This document shows positions 55,435 to 64,000 of a stretch of 64,000 nt of DNA, one piece after another. Both the position numbers and the translations under genes were made by a program. The notes beneath the pieces were generated by a model. The model made no database searches and had not been told where the DNA came from. It worked only from the letters and a program-made list of their open reading frames with translations. The number at the start of each line of letters is the position of its first letter. Positions within the stretch are counted from its first letter, which is position 1. Origin of the DNA: Bactericera cockerelli (lineage: Eukaryota; Arthropoda; Insecta; Hemiptera; Triozidae); assembly GCA_024516035.1 (NCBI GenBank), contig CM044966.1, forward strand, positions 22,603,185 through 22,667,184, given 5' to 3'.

Positions 55435-55569
55435 GGCTCAACACTACCAGGTGACTCTCCCCAAGGAGTTTTGAGTGTGAGGACTGCACCATACGGCTGC
55501 TGAGGGAGGCGTCTGAGTGGTCCAACAACTATCGGTTCTGGTCATGCGCAGACGTGGACATCAAGAATA
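55435..55569 (+). CDS. DOMON/EGF gene, exon 3 of those recognised (one-base insertion)
   Basis: Acceptor TATCTCCCCAG ends at 55434; donor AATA/GTAAGT. It reads AQHYQVTLPKEF, then after one extra T in a TTTT run (about 55470) ECEDCTIRLLREASEWSNNY and RFWSCADVDIKN. The expected 134 nt is 135 here, so the frame breaks only because of that base; the truncated copy at 55055 lacks it. The Cys-x2-Cys and the closing WSCADVDI are hallmarks of this secreted beta-sandwich module and resemble, without proving, the copper-oxygenase/chitin-binding type-4 fold. It is either an assembly error or a damaged allele. Confidence 0.78.
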
Positions 55570-55841
55570 GTAAGTGCTCTTCTTTATTATTATTATTCAA
55601 CAATTTTGATCAATCTATATTTACAATTTTTTATATTATACAGGTACAGTGAAAAGGTATAATTAATGAAAGGTAAACAAAGTTCGATACAAGGGCCACT
55701 GGTGTCTCAAAGGTATTATTATTATCTGACCTGGTTGCAGGGTTTTCAGTGAAAACCTTACAATTAACACTGCGACCTAATTAGATCTAAAATCATTATT
55801 ATTAAACTTTATTATTATTAAACATGTTGGATCAAGTTTTA

Positions 55842-56519
55842 TCTATATCTATAAAAGAAAGCTGTCTGTATGTGTGTATGTGTGTATGTGTGTGTGTATG
55901 TATGTATGTTCTTTATACAAATCCACACCGTTTGACCGAGAAACCTGAAATTTTGCACATAGGTCCCTTTGGATCAGGAAATTCTTCTAGGCTAGATTAT
56001 ATCTCCCTGAGGTTAAGCTACAATGAGTAAGGATAAAAATGGATGGGTGACGCAAAAAAAAATCACGTTTTTTTGACATAAATGACATTTTTTCTCGAAA
56101 TTTGTCGCGACGACCTATCAACTCAAAGCGAAAAAGTTTTAGGCAAGGGTTCGAGCTTTCAATTGACATATCGATCGCGAATTTCTGATGAGCCTTCTTG
56201 AGCTACGCCGGGTAAGGTAAAAAAATGGATGGGTAACATGTAAAATATTCACGTTTTTTGACCTAAATGATATTTTTTCTCGAAATTTGAAGTGACGACC
56301 TATCAACTCAGAGCGAGAAAGTTTTAGGCAAGGGTTTAGGCTTTCATTTGACATATTGATCGCGAAATTCTGATGAGCCATTCTTGAGCTACGCCGGGGA
56401 AGACCAGAAAATAGATGGGCGACAAAAAATATTCAGGTTTTTTTTCAAACCTAAATGACATTTTGTGTGTGTGTGTGTGTGTGGTGTGGTGTGTGTGTGG
56501 TGTGGTGTGTGTGTGGTGG

Positions 56520-56550
<31 letters not shown>

Positions 56551-56683
56551 TGTGGGTGGTGTGTGTGGTGTGTGTGTGTGTGGTGTGGTGTGTGTGTGTG
56601 GTGTGTGTGTGTGGTGTGTGTGTGGTGTGTGTTTGTGTGTGTGGTGTGTGTGTGTGTGGTGTGTGTGTGTGTGGTGTGTGTGT

Positions 56684-56717
<34 letters not shown>

Positions 56718-56914
56718 TGTGTGTGTGTGGTGTGGTGTGTGTGTTGTGTGTGGTGTGTTGTGTGTGGTGTGTGTGTGTGTGCGTGTGGTGTGTGTGTGTG
56801 TGTGGTGGTGTGGTGTGTGTGTGTGTGTGGTGTGTGTGTGTGTGGTGGGTGTGTGTGTGCGTGTGCGTTGTGTGTGTTTGATGGGCTGGCGAAGCGGCGG
56901 GTGTAACCCGCTAG
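55842..56914 (+). mobile_element. Helitron, first of a head-to-tail pair
   Basis: Starts TCTATATCTATAAAAGAAAG after an A. It ends in a hairpin GCGGGTGTAACCCG followed by CTAG. Interior: (GT)n at 55865-55900, two tandem copies of the TATCAACTCA..GCGAGAAAGTTTT block, and a long (GT)n/(GTGTGG)n tract at 56464-56880. No Rep/helicase frame; non-autonomous. The very next base begins the second copy. Confidence 0.8.
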
Positions 56915-57705
56915 TCTATATCTATAAAAGAAAGCTGTCTGTATGTGTGTATGTATGTGTGTATGTATGTATGTATGTTCTTTATACAAATCCACACCGT
57001 TTGACCTAGAAACCTGAAATTTTGCACATAGGTCCGCTTGGATCAGGAAATTCTTCTAGGCTAGATTATATCTCCCTGAGGTTAAGCTACAGTGAGTAAG
57101 GATAAAAATGGATGGGTGACGCAAAAAAAATGCACGTTTTTTGACATAAATGACATTTTTTCTCGAAATTTGTCACGACGACCTATCAACTCAAAGCGAG
57201 AAAGTTTTAGGCAAGGGTTTGAGCTTTCAATTGACATATCGATCGCGAATTTCTGATGAGCCATTCTTGAGCTACGCCGGGTAAGGTAAAAAAATGGATG
57301 GGTAACATGTAAAATATTCACGTTTTTTGACCTAAATGACATTTTTTCTCGAAATTTGAAGTGACGACCTATCAACTCAGAGCGAGAAAGTTTTAGGCAA
57401 TGGTTTAGGCTTTCATTTGACATATTGATCGCGAAATTCTGATGAGCCATTCTTGAGCTACGCCGGGGAAGGCCAGAAAATAGATGGGCGACAAAAAATA
57501 TTCAGGTTTTTTTTTCAAACCTAAATGACATTTTGTGTGTGTGTGGTGTGTGTGTGTGGTGTGTTGTGTATGGTGTGGTGTGTGTTTGTGTGTGTGGTGT
57601 GTGTGTGTGTTGGGTGTGTGTGTGTGTGTGTGTGTGGTGTGTGTGTGTGTGTGTGGTGTGTGTGTGTGTGTGTGTGGTGTGTGTGTGTGTGGTGTGTGTG
57701 TGGTG

Positions 57706-57763
<58 letters not shown>

Positions 57764-57844
57764 TGTGTGTGTGTGTGGTGTGTGTGTGGGGTGTGTGTGT
57801 GTGTGTGGTGTGTGTGTGTGTGGTGTGTGTGTGTGTGTGTGTGT

Positions 57845-57880
<36 letters not shown>

Positions 57881-58023
57881 TGTGTGTGGTGTGGTTGTGT
57901 GTGTGTGTGTGTGTGGTGTGTGGGTGTGTGGGGTGTGGTTGTGTGTGGAGTGTGTGTGTGGTGGGTGTGTGTGTGCGTTGTGTGTGTTTGATGGGTGGCG
58001 AAGCGGCGGGTGTAACCCGCTAG
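56915..58023 (+). mobile_element. Helitron, second of a head-to-tail pair
   Basis: Same start and end motifs as the preceding copy, with no spacer between the CTAG at 56911-56914 and TCTATATC at 56915. It ends CTAG/T at 58023. The outer flanks are A and T, so the pair occupies a single insertion site. The two copies are very similar outside the GT tracts (57533-57990). Confidence 0.8.
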
Positions 58024-58239
58024 TTTACAATAAAGTAGGTACACAGAATATTTACATAGAAATTGAAATAAAACAAAACTTGATCAAGGGTAACATGGGT
58101 TTGATGGCAGAGATTGCCTCAGGCAATAATCACGCCGTTTGTCAATATTATTCTTGTCAATAAAGAGTTATTATTATTATTATTATAACAGATCTGATAT
58201 CACGTGACCATACAGCTGAAATCTTTCCTTCTCTTCCAG

Positions 58240-58374
58240 GAAACAAATACAAGGAAGACTGCAGCGGCCACGGTCGCTACCTGCTGTCCAAGTGTCGCTG
58301 TGATCGTCTCTACTATGGCCACAAGTGTCAGTTCAAGGACGAGTGCATGGAGGACATTGACTGCGGAGATAGAG
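58240..58374 (+). CDS. DOMON/EGF gene, exon 4 of those recognised (EGF 1)
   Basis: Acceptor TTCTCTTCCAG ends at 58239; donor AGAG/GTAAAT. Phase 1 in and out. Reads KYKEDCSGHGRYLLSKCRCD then RLYYGHKCQFKDECMEDIDC. The first EGF-like module has C-x8-C-x-C-x8-C spacing (a short form), and the first two cysteines of a second module follow. Such modules are extracellular and disulphide-bonded. The symmetric phase 1 is typical for EGF exons. Confidence 0.85.
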
Positions 58375-58428
58375 GTAAATGTCGGGTGCTATCTTCACGC
58401 ACCTGGTAAAGTTTGGTATTGTAATGAC

Positions 58429-59296
58429 TAGAGCCCGGATTTTTGCATATTGCATATTTGCATATGCAATTGCATATTTTGGCGGTTTTTTCGGATTTTG
58501 CATATTTGAGCAAAATCCTGCATATTTGAACAATATTGGACAAAATTTGCATATTTCGGGGTTTTTTAGGGGGAAAAATTCGGTAAGTAGGTATCTATCT
58601 ACCTACTCAGAGCTACCGAAGTCCATTAAAATCTTAGGACGTAAATCGTAAAATCACATTTTGTGAGTGTACCTACCTACCTTCATTGTGAAGTGATGTG
58701 GGTACCTACTGAGTACTGACAAGCAGCTAGCCTGCTAGCCTACTGAAATAAGATCAAACGTGTCGTAACGCGTCTGCAATACTCTCATCTGTACTTCACG
58801 TATCAGCAGGGTAGGATAGGCAGGGACTAGGTACCTGGTACCTACATGTATTGTATTTCTTTCTCTGTTCTCTTTCCTCTCTATTAGTTTTCGGCTGTTT
58901 TCTACTTGCAGTGAATTTATTGTGTTTGTAAACGATTAACTTTTCTACTGATTTTTACTCGAGAAAGGTGTATGCATTAAGTCCTGGCTGAGTGAGTTTA
59001 CGGGTAGACATTTTTGTTAAAGGAATAGATTATTTTGAGTTTAAAATATAATTTGCATTTTTGACTTAGGTAGATACTTACTTTACAATGCCAGTTGACA
59101 AAAGGAAAATTAAGACCTGGCTGAGTGAGTTTACGGGTAGACATTTTTGTTTACATTTTTGCATATATTGGGCTTTTTGTTTACATTTTTGCATATATTG
59201 GGCTTTTTGTTTACATTTTTGCATATATTGGGCATTTCGCTTGCATATGCAATTGCATATTTTAGCCTTTTTTTGCTGCATAAAATCCGGGCTCTA
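58429..59296. mobile_element. hAT-type MITE
   Basis: Terminal inverted repeats TAGAGCCCGGATTT and an exact 8-bp target-site duplication GTAATGAC (58421-58428 and 59297-59304). Subterminal TGCATATGCAATTGCATAT motifs occur at both ends, and TTTACATTTTTGCATATATT repeats three times at 30-bp period (59150-59235). An internal 35-bp block, CTGGCTGAGTGAGTTTACGG and following, is duplicated at 58984 and 59117. No transposase. Confidence 0.85.
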
Positions 59297-59322
59297 GTAA
59301 TGACTATGTCAAATTTTACAGC

Positions 59323-59487
59323 TCCGTTAAGTTGGCCCTGCCATTTCGTGTTCAAACGTTAGTACCCGGTAGATTTTCGTTAGTACCCGGTAGATTTTCG
59401 TTAGCACCCGTACCGAGAGTTCGTCGTTAGTACCGTTACCGTTCTCGAGAAAAACGGATTTTTCTGTGGAAGGGCCAACTTAACGGA
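59323..59487. mobile_element. Small TIR element
   Basis: 165 bp with ends TCCGTTAAGTTGGCCCT / AGGGCCAACTTAACGGA. The interior repeats CGTTAGTACCCGGTAGATTT two to three times. Confidence 0.7.
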
Positions 59488-59851
59488 CCTAAATTTTTCG
59501 GTCATTTTTTCTCGATAGAAAACAAAGCGTATGATTTAAAAAAAAATCATCCAATAAAACTTGGGTACCTGAAAAGTTAAACATGTGTTTCCTGTTCAGT
59601 ATTAATCTCCATACTGTTCGTTTTCTTTTTTTAGAAGTATATAAGAAATACATAGGATATATATCTAAATTTAATACATATAACATATAAGGATGATGAA
59701 CATACATAGGTTTTAATTATTATTACAAATAAAACACCTCATCCATATTGATATTTGATGGCAAAGAGCCCAATACGCTCGCTGCATTACCCCTCTGTAT
59801 GGCGAGGGAAATTTTCTGTTAGAAAATTTTCTATCAAAGCAATTATATATA

Positions 59852-61171
59852 CAGTATGTCTCAGAAGTCCTAGCGGAGGCCCTGTAACTTTTGAACGGCT
59901 GGGAATTTTGAAATTCTGTTTTTTTCTAGACATAGAAAAAGGCCCATGGTAAATTTGATGGTGATGTTAAAATTCAGGTTCGATCCCCGGAAGTGACATA
60001 TTTTGATAAAAAATGGCCATTTCTCTCGAAATTTAAATGAGAAGGTATACTTTGGGTTTCATATTATTAATCTACTGGTCATGACAGGTAATTATACAAA
60101 GTTTCATTTTTCTGCCATAACCAGGGGCTGAGGTATGGAGGCTGAAAGTTGAAAATTCAGATACCACATTGATTGGCAATGTGGGATCTATTGCTCACAA
60201 AATGGGTTTAAAAAGATAGAAGAAGTGTCTTTGAAGTAACAAAACAATGTAAACACCAATATCTGTATCACCATTCAATCAGTGGCGAAGTAAAAAAATA
60301 ACCAGATTGTGATTTTTTTCCAACCTGAAGGTTCGGTCTCCAAGTTGGAAGTCGACAACACTACATTGCACTTACCTTTCATCAGCGATGGGAATTAATA
60401 TTTTTTTGTTTTTTTTTTTAATTTATTTAAATTTATTTTTTTAGCTATCATTTTCTTGTATTTCTTATGATAATAATAATGAAGCTCTTATTCACATTTA
60501 GCGTAGTTTTCCTTCTCAACATGACAATTCTTAAGAGTCGAACCGGATTCATACGGAAACATGCATTATTAATAAAATTAATGAAATAGTACATATTGAT
60601 ATTTTTTCATCAAGCCAATGAACTCAGAAGCTTGTAGAGTCAAAAACTGAAAACTTACCTACCTACATGGTAAATATTTTAGTTGTGATATTTGTGCAGT
60701 AGGTAAACTCGAAATCATAATCTTCAACATAATGATTTTTTACTCCGACACTGATTCAAGGATGATACATATTGGCGTTTTCATTGTTTTGGTGCTTAAA
60801 AGAACGATTTTAAAAAACATTTTGTGAGCAATAGATCCCTCATTGCCAATCAATGTGGTATCTGAATTTTCAACTTTCAGCCTCCATACCTCTGCCCCTG
60901 GTTATGGCAGAAAAATGAAACTTTGTATAATTACCTGTAATGGCCAGTAAATTAATAATATGAAACCCAAAGTATACCTTCTCATTTAAATTTCGAGAGA
61001 AATGGCCATTTTTTATCAAAAAAATGTCACTTTCGGGGTTCGAACCTGAATTTTAACATCACCATCAGATTTGCCATGGGCCTTTTTCTATGTCTAGAAA
61101 AAAACAGAATTTCAAAATTCCCAGCCGTTCAAAAGTTACAGGGCCTCCGCTAGGACTTCTGAGACATACTG
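59852..61171. mobile_element. Mariner/Tc1-type long-TIR MITE
   Basis: Ends CAGTATGTCTCAGAAGTCCT, the same as 44409-46328, flanked by TA. Arms of about 360 bp (59852-60213 and 60810-61171) with a distinct interior (AATTCAGATACCACATTGAT). It lies in the intron between the two EGF exons. Confidence 0.82.
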
Positions 61172-61262
61172 TATAGCTTGAAAATTTCAACTACAAATAG
61201 AAGAACATCAAGTGTTGGGTTAATTCTGCCGGTGAGTATATGATTGATCTTCTCTGTTGCAG

Positions 61263-61349
61263 GTCGGTGCATCAACGTGAAGGCGTCCACTGCACCCAAG
61301 AAGCAATGCTACTGTGAACAGGGCTGGTTCGGACCTGGCTGCACAAAGA
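61263..61349 (+). CDS. DOMON/EGF gene, exon 5 of those recognised (EGF 2)
   Basis: Acceptor TTCTCTGTTGCAG ends at 61262; donor AAAGA/GTGAGT. Phase 1 in and out. Reads RCINVKASTAPKKQCYCEQG then WFGPGCTK. With the DECMEDIDCGDRG from the preceding exon it completes a second EGF-like module with six cysteines and the usual C-x-C...G-x2-G-x2-C ending. Confidence 0.85.
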
Positions 61350-61431
61350 GTGAGTGCTGCTCTCTTTTACAAAAAAGCAAAACTTTACAAATATTCATTT
61401 TCTAAAAGAGTATGAAAGTTCTTTTACAACA

Positions 61432-61603
61432 TGTCCCGGTAACACAGTGGTAAAGGCGGCACTGTGAATCCAGAAATACCAGAGGTCGCGGGTTCGAAAC
61501 CAAGCCGGGACATGACAAGTAATCCTCCCATCTGGGTTTACTGCTGGAATAATGGGACTTCATAGTCCTAATCGGGCAGTATAAATAAGGCGATATTATT
61601 ATT
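61432..61603 (+). repeat. SINE family C
   Basis: TGTCCCGGTAACACAGTGGT, GCGGGTTCGAAACCAAGCCG, GTATAAATAAGGCGATATTA. A family H tail follows at 61640-61830, ending in AATAAAGCGTTG. Confidence 0.7.
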
Positions 61604-61864
61604 ATATCCCGGCTCAACTGTAATGTAAAGCTATAGAAGGTTTAGATGGAAGAGATTGCCATAGGCAATAACCCCGCCCTTTAGTTAGGACTTATGTTTT
61701 TATATATTTTCTATTCTCTTTCATTTTTATTGTATATATTGTTTCCATTTTTTCCATTGTTAAATAATTATTTGTATGTACATAATGTCCATTTATATCC
61801 AATAAAGCGTTGTATAATAATAATATAATGTTCAACACTAATTGTTTCTCCTTCGCCTCCACAG

Positions 61865-62511
61865 AGTCCCTCCTCAAGACGCAAGAAATCGACCTCCGCG
61901 GACACAACCATCGCGAGCTCTCGAAAGACTTCCAGCTCTACTGGAAAAACTGCTCGAAGAGGAGGGCGAGATCGAGATCGTGCTGAAAGCCAACTCCACC
62001 TCCTACCTGGGACTGGGGTGGCGACCGCGCTCTCTGACGGCCGCCTGCAAGAACTTCCCGGAGATCATCGACGACAGTCCTGCGGCCGCGGAGACTTCTT
62101 CGGCCGAACCGAAGGCCGAACCCAAAAGCGAACCGGAACCGAAGAGCGAGCCTAAATCGGCGAGCGAACCCGAACCAAAAGCGACGAGCGAGCCCGAACC
62201 CACCAGTGAGCCCAAGTCGGAACCCGAGCCTAAATCAGAACCGGAGCCTAAAGCGGACCGGCCGGCTCCGTTGAGTCTGCCCGACGCTAAGGCTGAGCCC
62301 GAACCCAAAAGTGAGCCGGAACCTAAATCAGAACCGGAGCCTAAATCAGAGCCTGAGCCTAAATCAGAGCCCGAGCCTAAATCAGAGCCTGAGCCTAAAT
62401 CAGAGCCAGAGCCCAAATCAGAACCTGAAGCGAAATCGGAACCCGAACCTACGGGTGAGCCTAAATCGGAGCCTGAATCTACGGCTGAACCTGAGCCAAA
62501 ATCCGAACCTG
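61865..62511 (+). CDS. DOMON/EGF gene, exon 6 of those recognised (DOMON start plus Pro/Glu repeat; one-base deletion)
   Basis: Acceptor TCGCCTCCACAG; donor CTG/GTGAGT at 62512. Reads [20 protein letters not shown] then KDFQLYWK. After one base is lost in an A run (about 61950) it continues [20 protein letters not shown], then [13 protein letters not shown]. The W ... IEIVLKA ... YLGLGW pattern is the start of a DOMON-like domain (a heme- or sugar-binding beta-sandwich). From about 62100 follow roughly 130 residues of SEPEPK-type repeats, an acidic/basic, probably disordered linker inserted in the domain. The expected length mod 3 fits only if one base is missing, so sequencing error is as likely as real damage. 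Confidence 0.8.
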
Positions 62512-62729
62512 GTGAGTGAGGTGAATAGGTTCATTTTTTTTTTTTTTTTTCATTTTCTTCTATTGCCTTGTATTTTATTTTTATTTATTTTCCGTGTCCT
62601 CTTCGTTCCACGGTCAAATTTTGTACTTCCAATACTCTGAAACATTTAGTGCTTTTTCGTTTGCCAGAAGTAGAACATGAAGGCGTTCGTGTGTTTGGAT
62701 AGAAATAATAAACGCGCGCCGATGGCACT

Positions 62730-62962
62730 TCGAATACAACAGTTCTCGTTCCGTCACTGAAGTTAATTTAAGTCTAGCGAGGCTAGGACTTGAGGGTGAC
62801 CATGACCATTTATTTTCGAACCCTCGTGGTGCTGACTGTTCCCGGCCCCGCTCAGGCTGGGCGAGGTTAATTTGAGTAAATGGTTTGTGAGTTTCCAGTG
62901 AATGTAGGGTAAAATTTCCGTTATTGATTAAATGACCGACGTTGTTGAAGGCGACGTTAAAC
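62730..62962 (+). repeat. 5S rRNA-derived SINE (diverged)
   Basis: AACAGTTCTCGTTCCGTCAC then TGAAGTTAATTTAAGTCTAG, CGCTCAGGCTGGGCGAGGTT, GTTTCCAGTGAATGTAGGGT, AAGGCGACGTTAAACTC. Confidence 0.6.
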
Positions 62963-62984
62963 TCAAATTAAAAAAAAACGTTTT

Positions 62985-63585
62985 GTATGTGCTTTCGATT
63001 TGTAGAACCAGAGCCCAAATTAAAGAAATTTTCCATGTCTTATTTAGTAAGCATTGTTTTTTTTCTGTTTGTAGAATCAGAGCCCAAATTCTAGGGTTCT
63101 CCCATCGCTTTAAATTTAGAAAGCACTGTTTTTCTTTCGCTCTGTAGAACCAGAGCTCAAATTTTAGGGCTCTCCCATCTCTTTAAATTTAGAAAGCATT
63201 GTTTTTTTTTTCGATATGTAGAACCAGAGCCCAAATTCTAGGGTTCTCCCATCGCTTTAAATTTAGAAAGCACCGTTTTTCTTTCGCTCTGTAGAACCAG
63301 AGCTCAAATTTTAGGGCTCTCCCATCTCTTTAAATTTAGAAAGCATTGTTTTTTTTTCGATATGTAGAACCAGAGCCCAAATTCTAGGGCTCTCCCATCG
63401 CTTCAAATTTAGAAAGCACTGTTTGTTTTCGATTTGTAGAACCAGAGCACAAATTCTAGAGCTCTCTCATCTCTTTGAATTTAGAAAGCATTGTATTTTT
63501 TTCGATTTGCACAACCAGAGCCCAAATTCTAGGGCTCTCCCATCGCTTTAAATTTGGAAAGCACCGTTTTTCTTTCGATCTGTAG
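62985..63585 (+). repeat. 73-bp satellite made of splice-acceptor copies
   Basis: About eight upstream copies and the genuine acceptor at about 73-bp period (acceptor positions near 63004, 63075, 63148, 63220, 63293, 63365, 63437, 63510 and 63585). Each unit is a T-rich tract, TTTCGMTHTGTAG, then AACCAGAGCCCAAATTCTAG, GGCTCTCCCATCGCTTTAAA and TTTAGAAAGCA. The part after AG copies the first bases of the next exon (AACCAGAGCCC). The eighth copy has CAC in place of TAG and so lacks an acceptor. Most units would place an in-frame TAG seven codons after splicing. Confidence 0.88.
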
Positions 63586-63837
63586 AACCAGAGCCCACCA
63601 CCACCACAAGCACCACGACACACGCCCCCCTCATCCGCCCTCGCCCTCTGATTCGACAGCGGAACTCGTTCCGACCCAAGGCCATCTCCTCGAGAGCCAC
63701 CAAGTCGGAACCGGCCGTCCCCAGCACCACCGAGACCCTGTCGGGAGAGGTGGTCGACACCAGTGTCTCCTACAAAGTGAGCGCCCGCCATGGGCCCAAC
63801 TTCAGGTCACGCGTCACACGCCAAGTTGGTGGTCAAG
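63586..63837 (+). CDS. DOMON/EGF gene, exon 7 of those recognised
   Basis: Acceptor TTCGATCTGTAG ends at 63585 and is joined in phase 1 to the Pro/Glu repeat exon, giving PEPEPTTTTSTTTHAPLIRP and further RPLIRQRNSFRPKAISSRAT, SEPAVPSTTETL and SGEVVDTSVSYKVSARHG. Proline/threonine-rich then basic. I take the donor at 63838 (CAAG/GTAGGA); an earlier donor AAA/GTGAGC at 63777 is possible. The rest of the DOMON domain should lie beyond the window's right edge. Confidence 0.65.
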
Positions 63838-64000
63838 GTAGGAGCAAAAGGAGTGGTTGATCTTCTAACTTGATTTTTTTTTTTTTTTTCGTCTAAATTT
63901 ACATCTACATTATATTTTTTTTAACTGATATTGTGTACTTTCTCCTTAGAAGTATTCCTTAGGGAGAGAGCCACAAAAATTGTATAAAAAAAAAACTAAA
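63838..64000. other. Intron sequence to the window end
   Basis: T-rich tract at 63872-63890 and no further exon. The gene continues outside the window. Confidence 0.4.

Noticed and set aside
56415..58163. Cys/Val and Thr/His-rich frames of up to 212 codons
   Set aside because: They read through (GT)n tracts inside Helitrons.
62003..62416. Minus-strand Gly/Ser repeat frame
   Set aside because: Shadow of the plus-strand Pro/Glu/Lys exon, which has splice sites and domain context.

Overview
The window is insect nuclear DNA: AT-rich, repeat-dense, with split genes using GT-AG introns, an insect-type seven-transmembrane odorant receptor, c-type lysozyme-like genes, Helitrons, mariner/hAT-type MITEs and many tRNA- and 5S-rRNA-derived SINEs. 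The order is not proven; a hemipteran is a guess. There are no bacterial operons, rRNA operons or CRISPR arrays, and most long open frames are shadows of tandem repeats. Host coding sequence is only a few kilobases. (1) Two lysozyme-c-like genes lie on the minus strand, each with two recognisable exons: 3754-5285 and 22708-24407. Both keep eight cysteines and a signal peptide but have altered catalytic positions. (2) An intact two-exon odorant receptor lies on the minus strand at 34897-36711. (3) A large secreted multidomain gene runs on the plus strand from 31607 past the right edge, with exons at 31607, 46884, 55435, 58240, 61263, 61865 and 63586. It encodes a beta-sandwich module ending in a WSCADVDI-type motif, two EGF-like modules, and the start of a DOMON-like module broken by a long Pro/Glu/Lys/Ser repeat. 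The odorant receptor sits antisense inside its 15.2-kb intron. Layout: 1-5.3 kb holds a foldback element, minisatellites and lysozyme gene 1. 5.3-8 kb is repeats. 8.0-19.2 kb is a direct tandem duplication: copy 1 is 3.1 kb, and copy 2 has grown to 8.1 kb through an R2/NeSL-like retrotransposon and expansion of a 42-bp satellite. 19.2-22.7 kb is SINE clusters and a repeat array next to lysozyme gene 2. 22.7-31.6 kb holds lysozyme gene 2, a second foldback, a Helitron and SINEs. From 31.6 kb to the end, the exons of the DOMON/EGF gene are scattered through introns filled with SINEs, palindromic MITEs, a broken non-LTR retrotransposon with two nested insertions, head-to-tail Helitrons and a hAT-type MITE. 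The most unusual theme is repeated local amplification of exon edges. The coding end of lysozyme gene 1, stop codon included, is repeated about 11 times downstream of the gene (69 bp, 23 codons). Its exon-1 splice donor is present three times. The odorant-receptor donor is present three times and its acceptor twice. One acceptor of the DOMON gene is present about nine times as a 73-bp satellite. One exon of that gene has a truncated second copy. I saw no previously undescribed enzymatic or defence system; the amplified junctions are the best candidate for something new.
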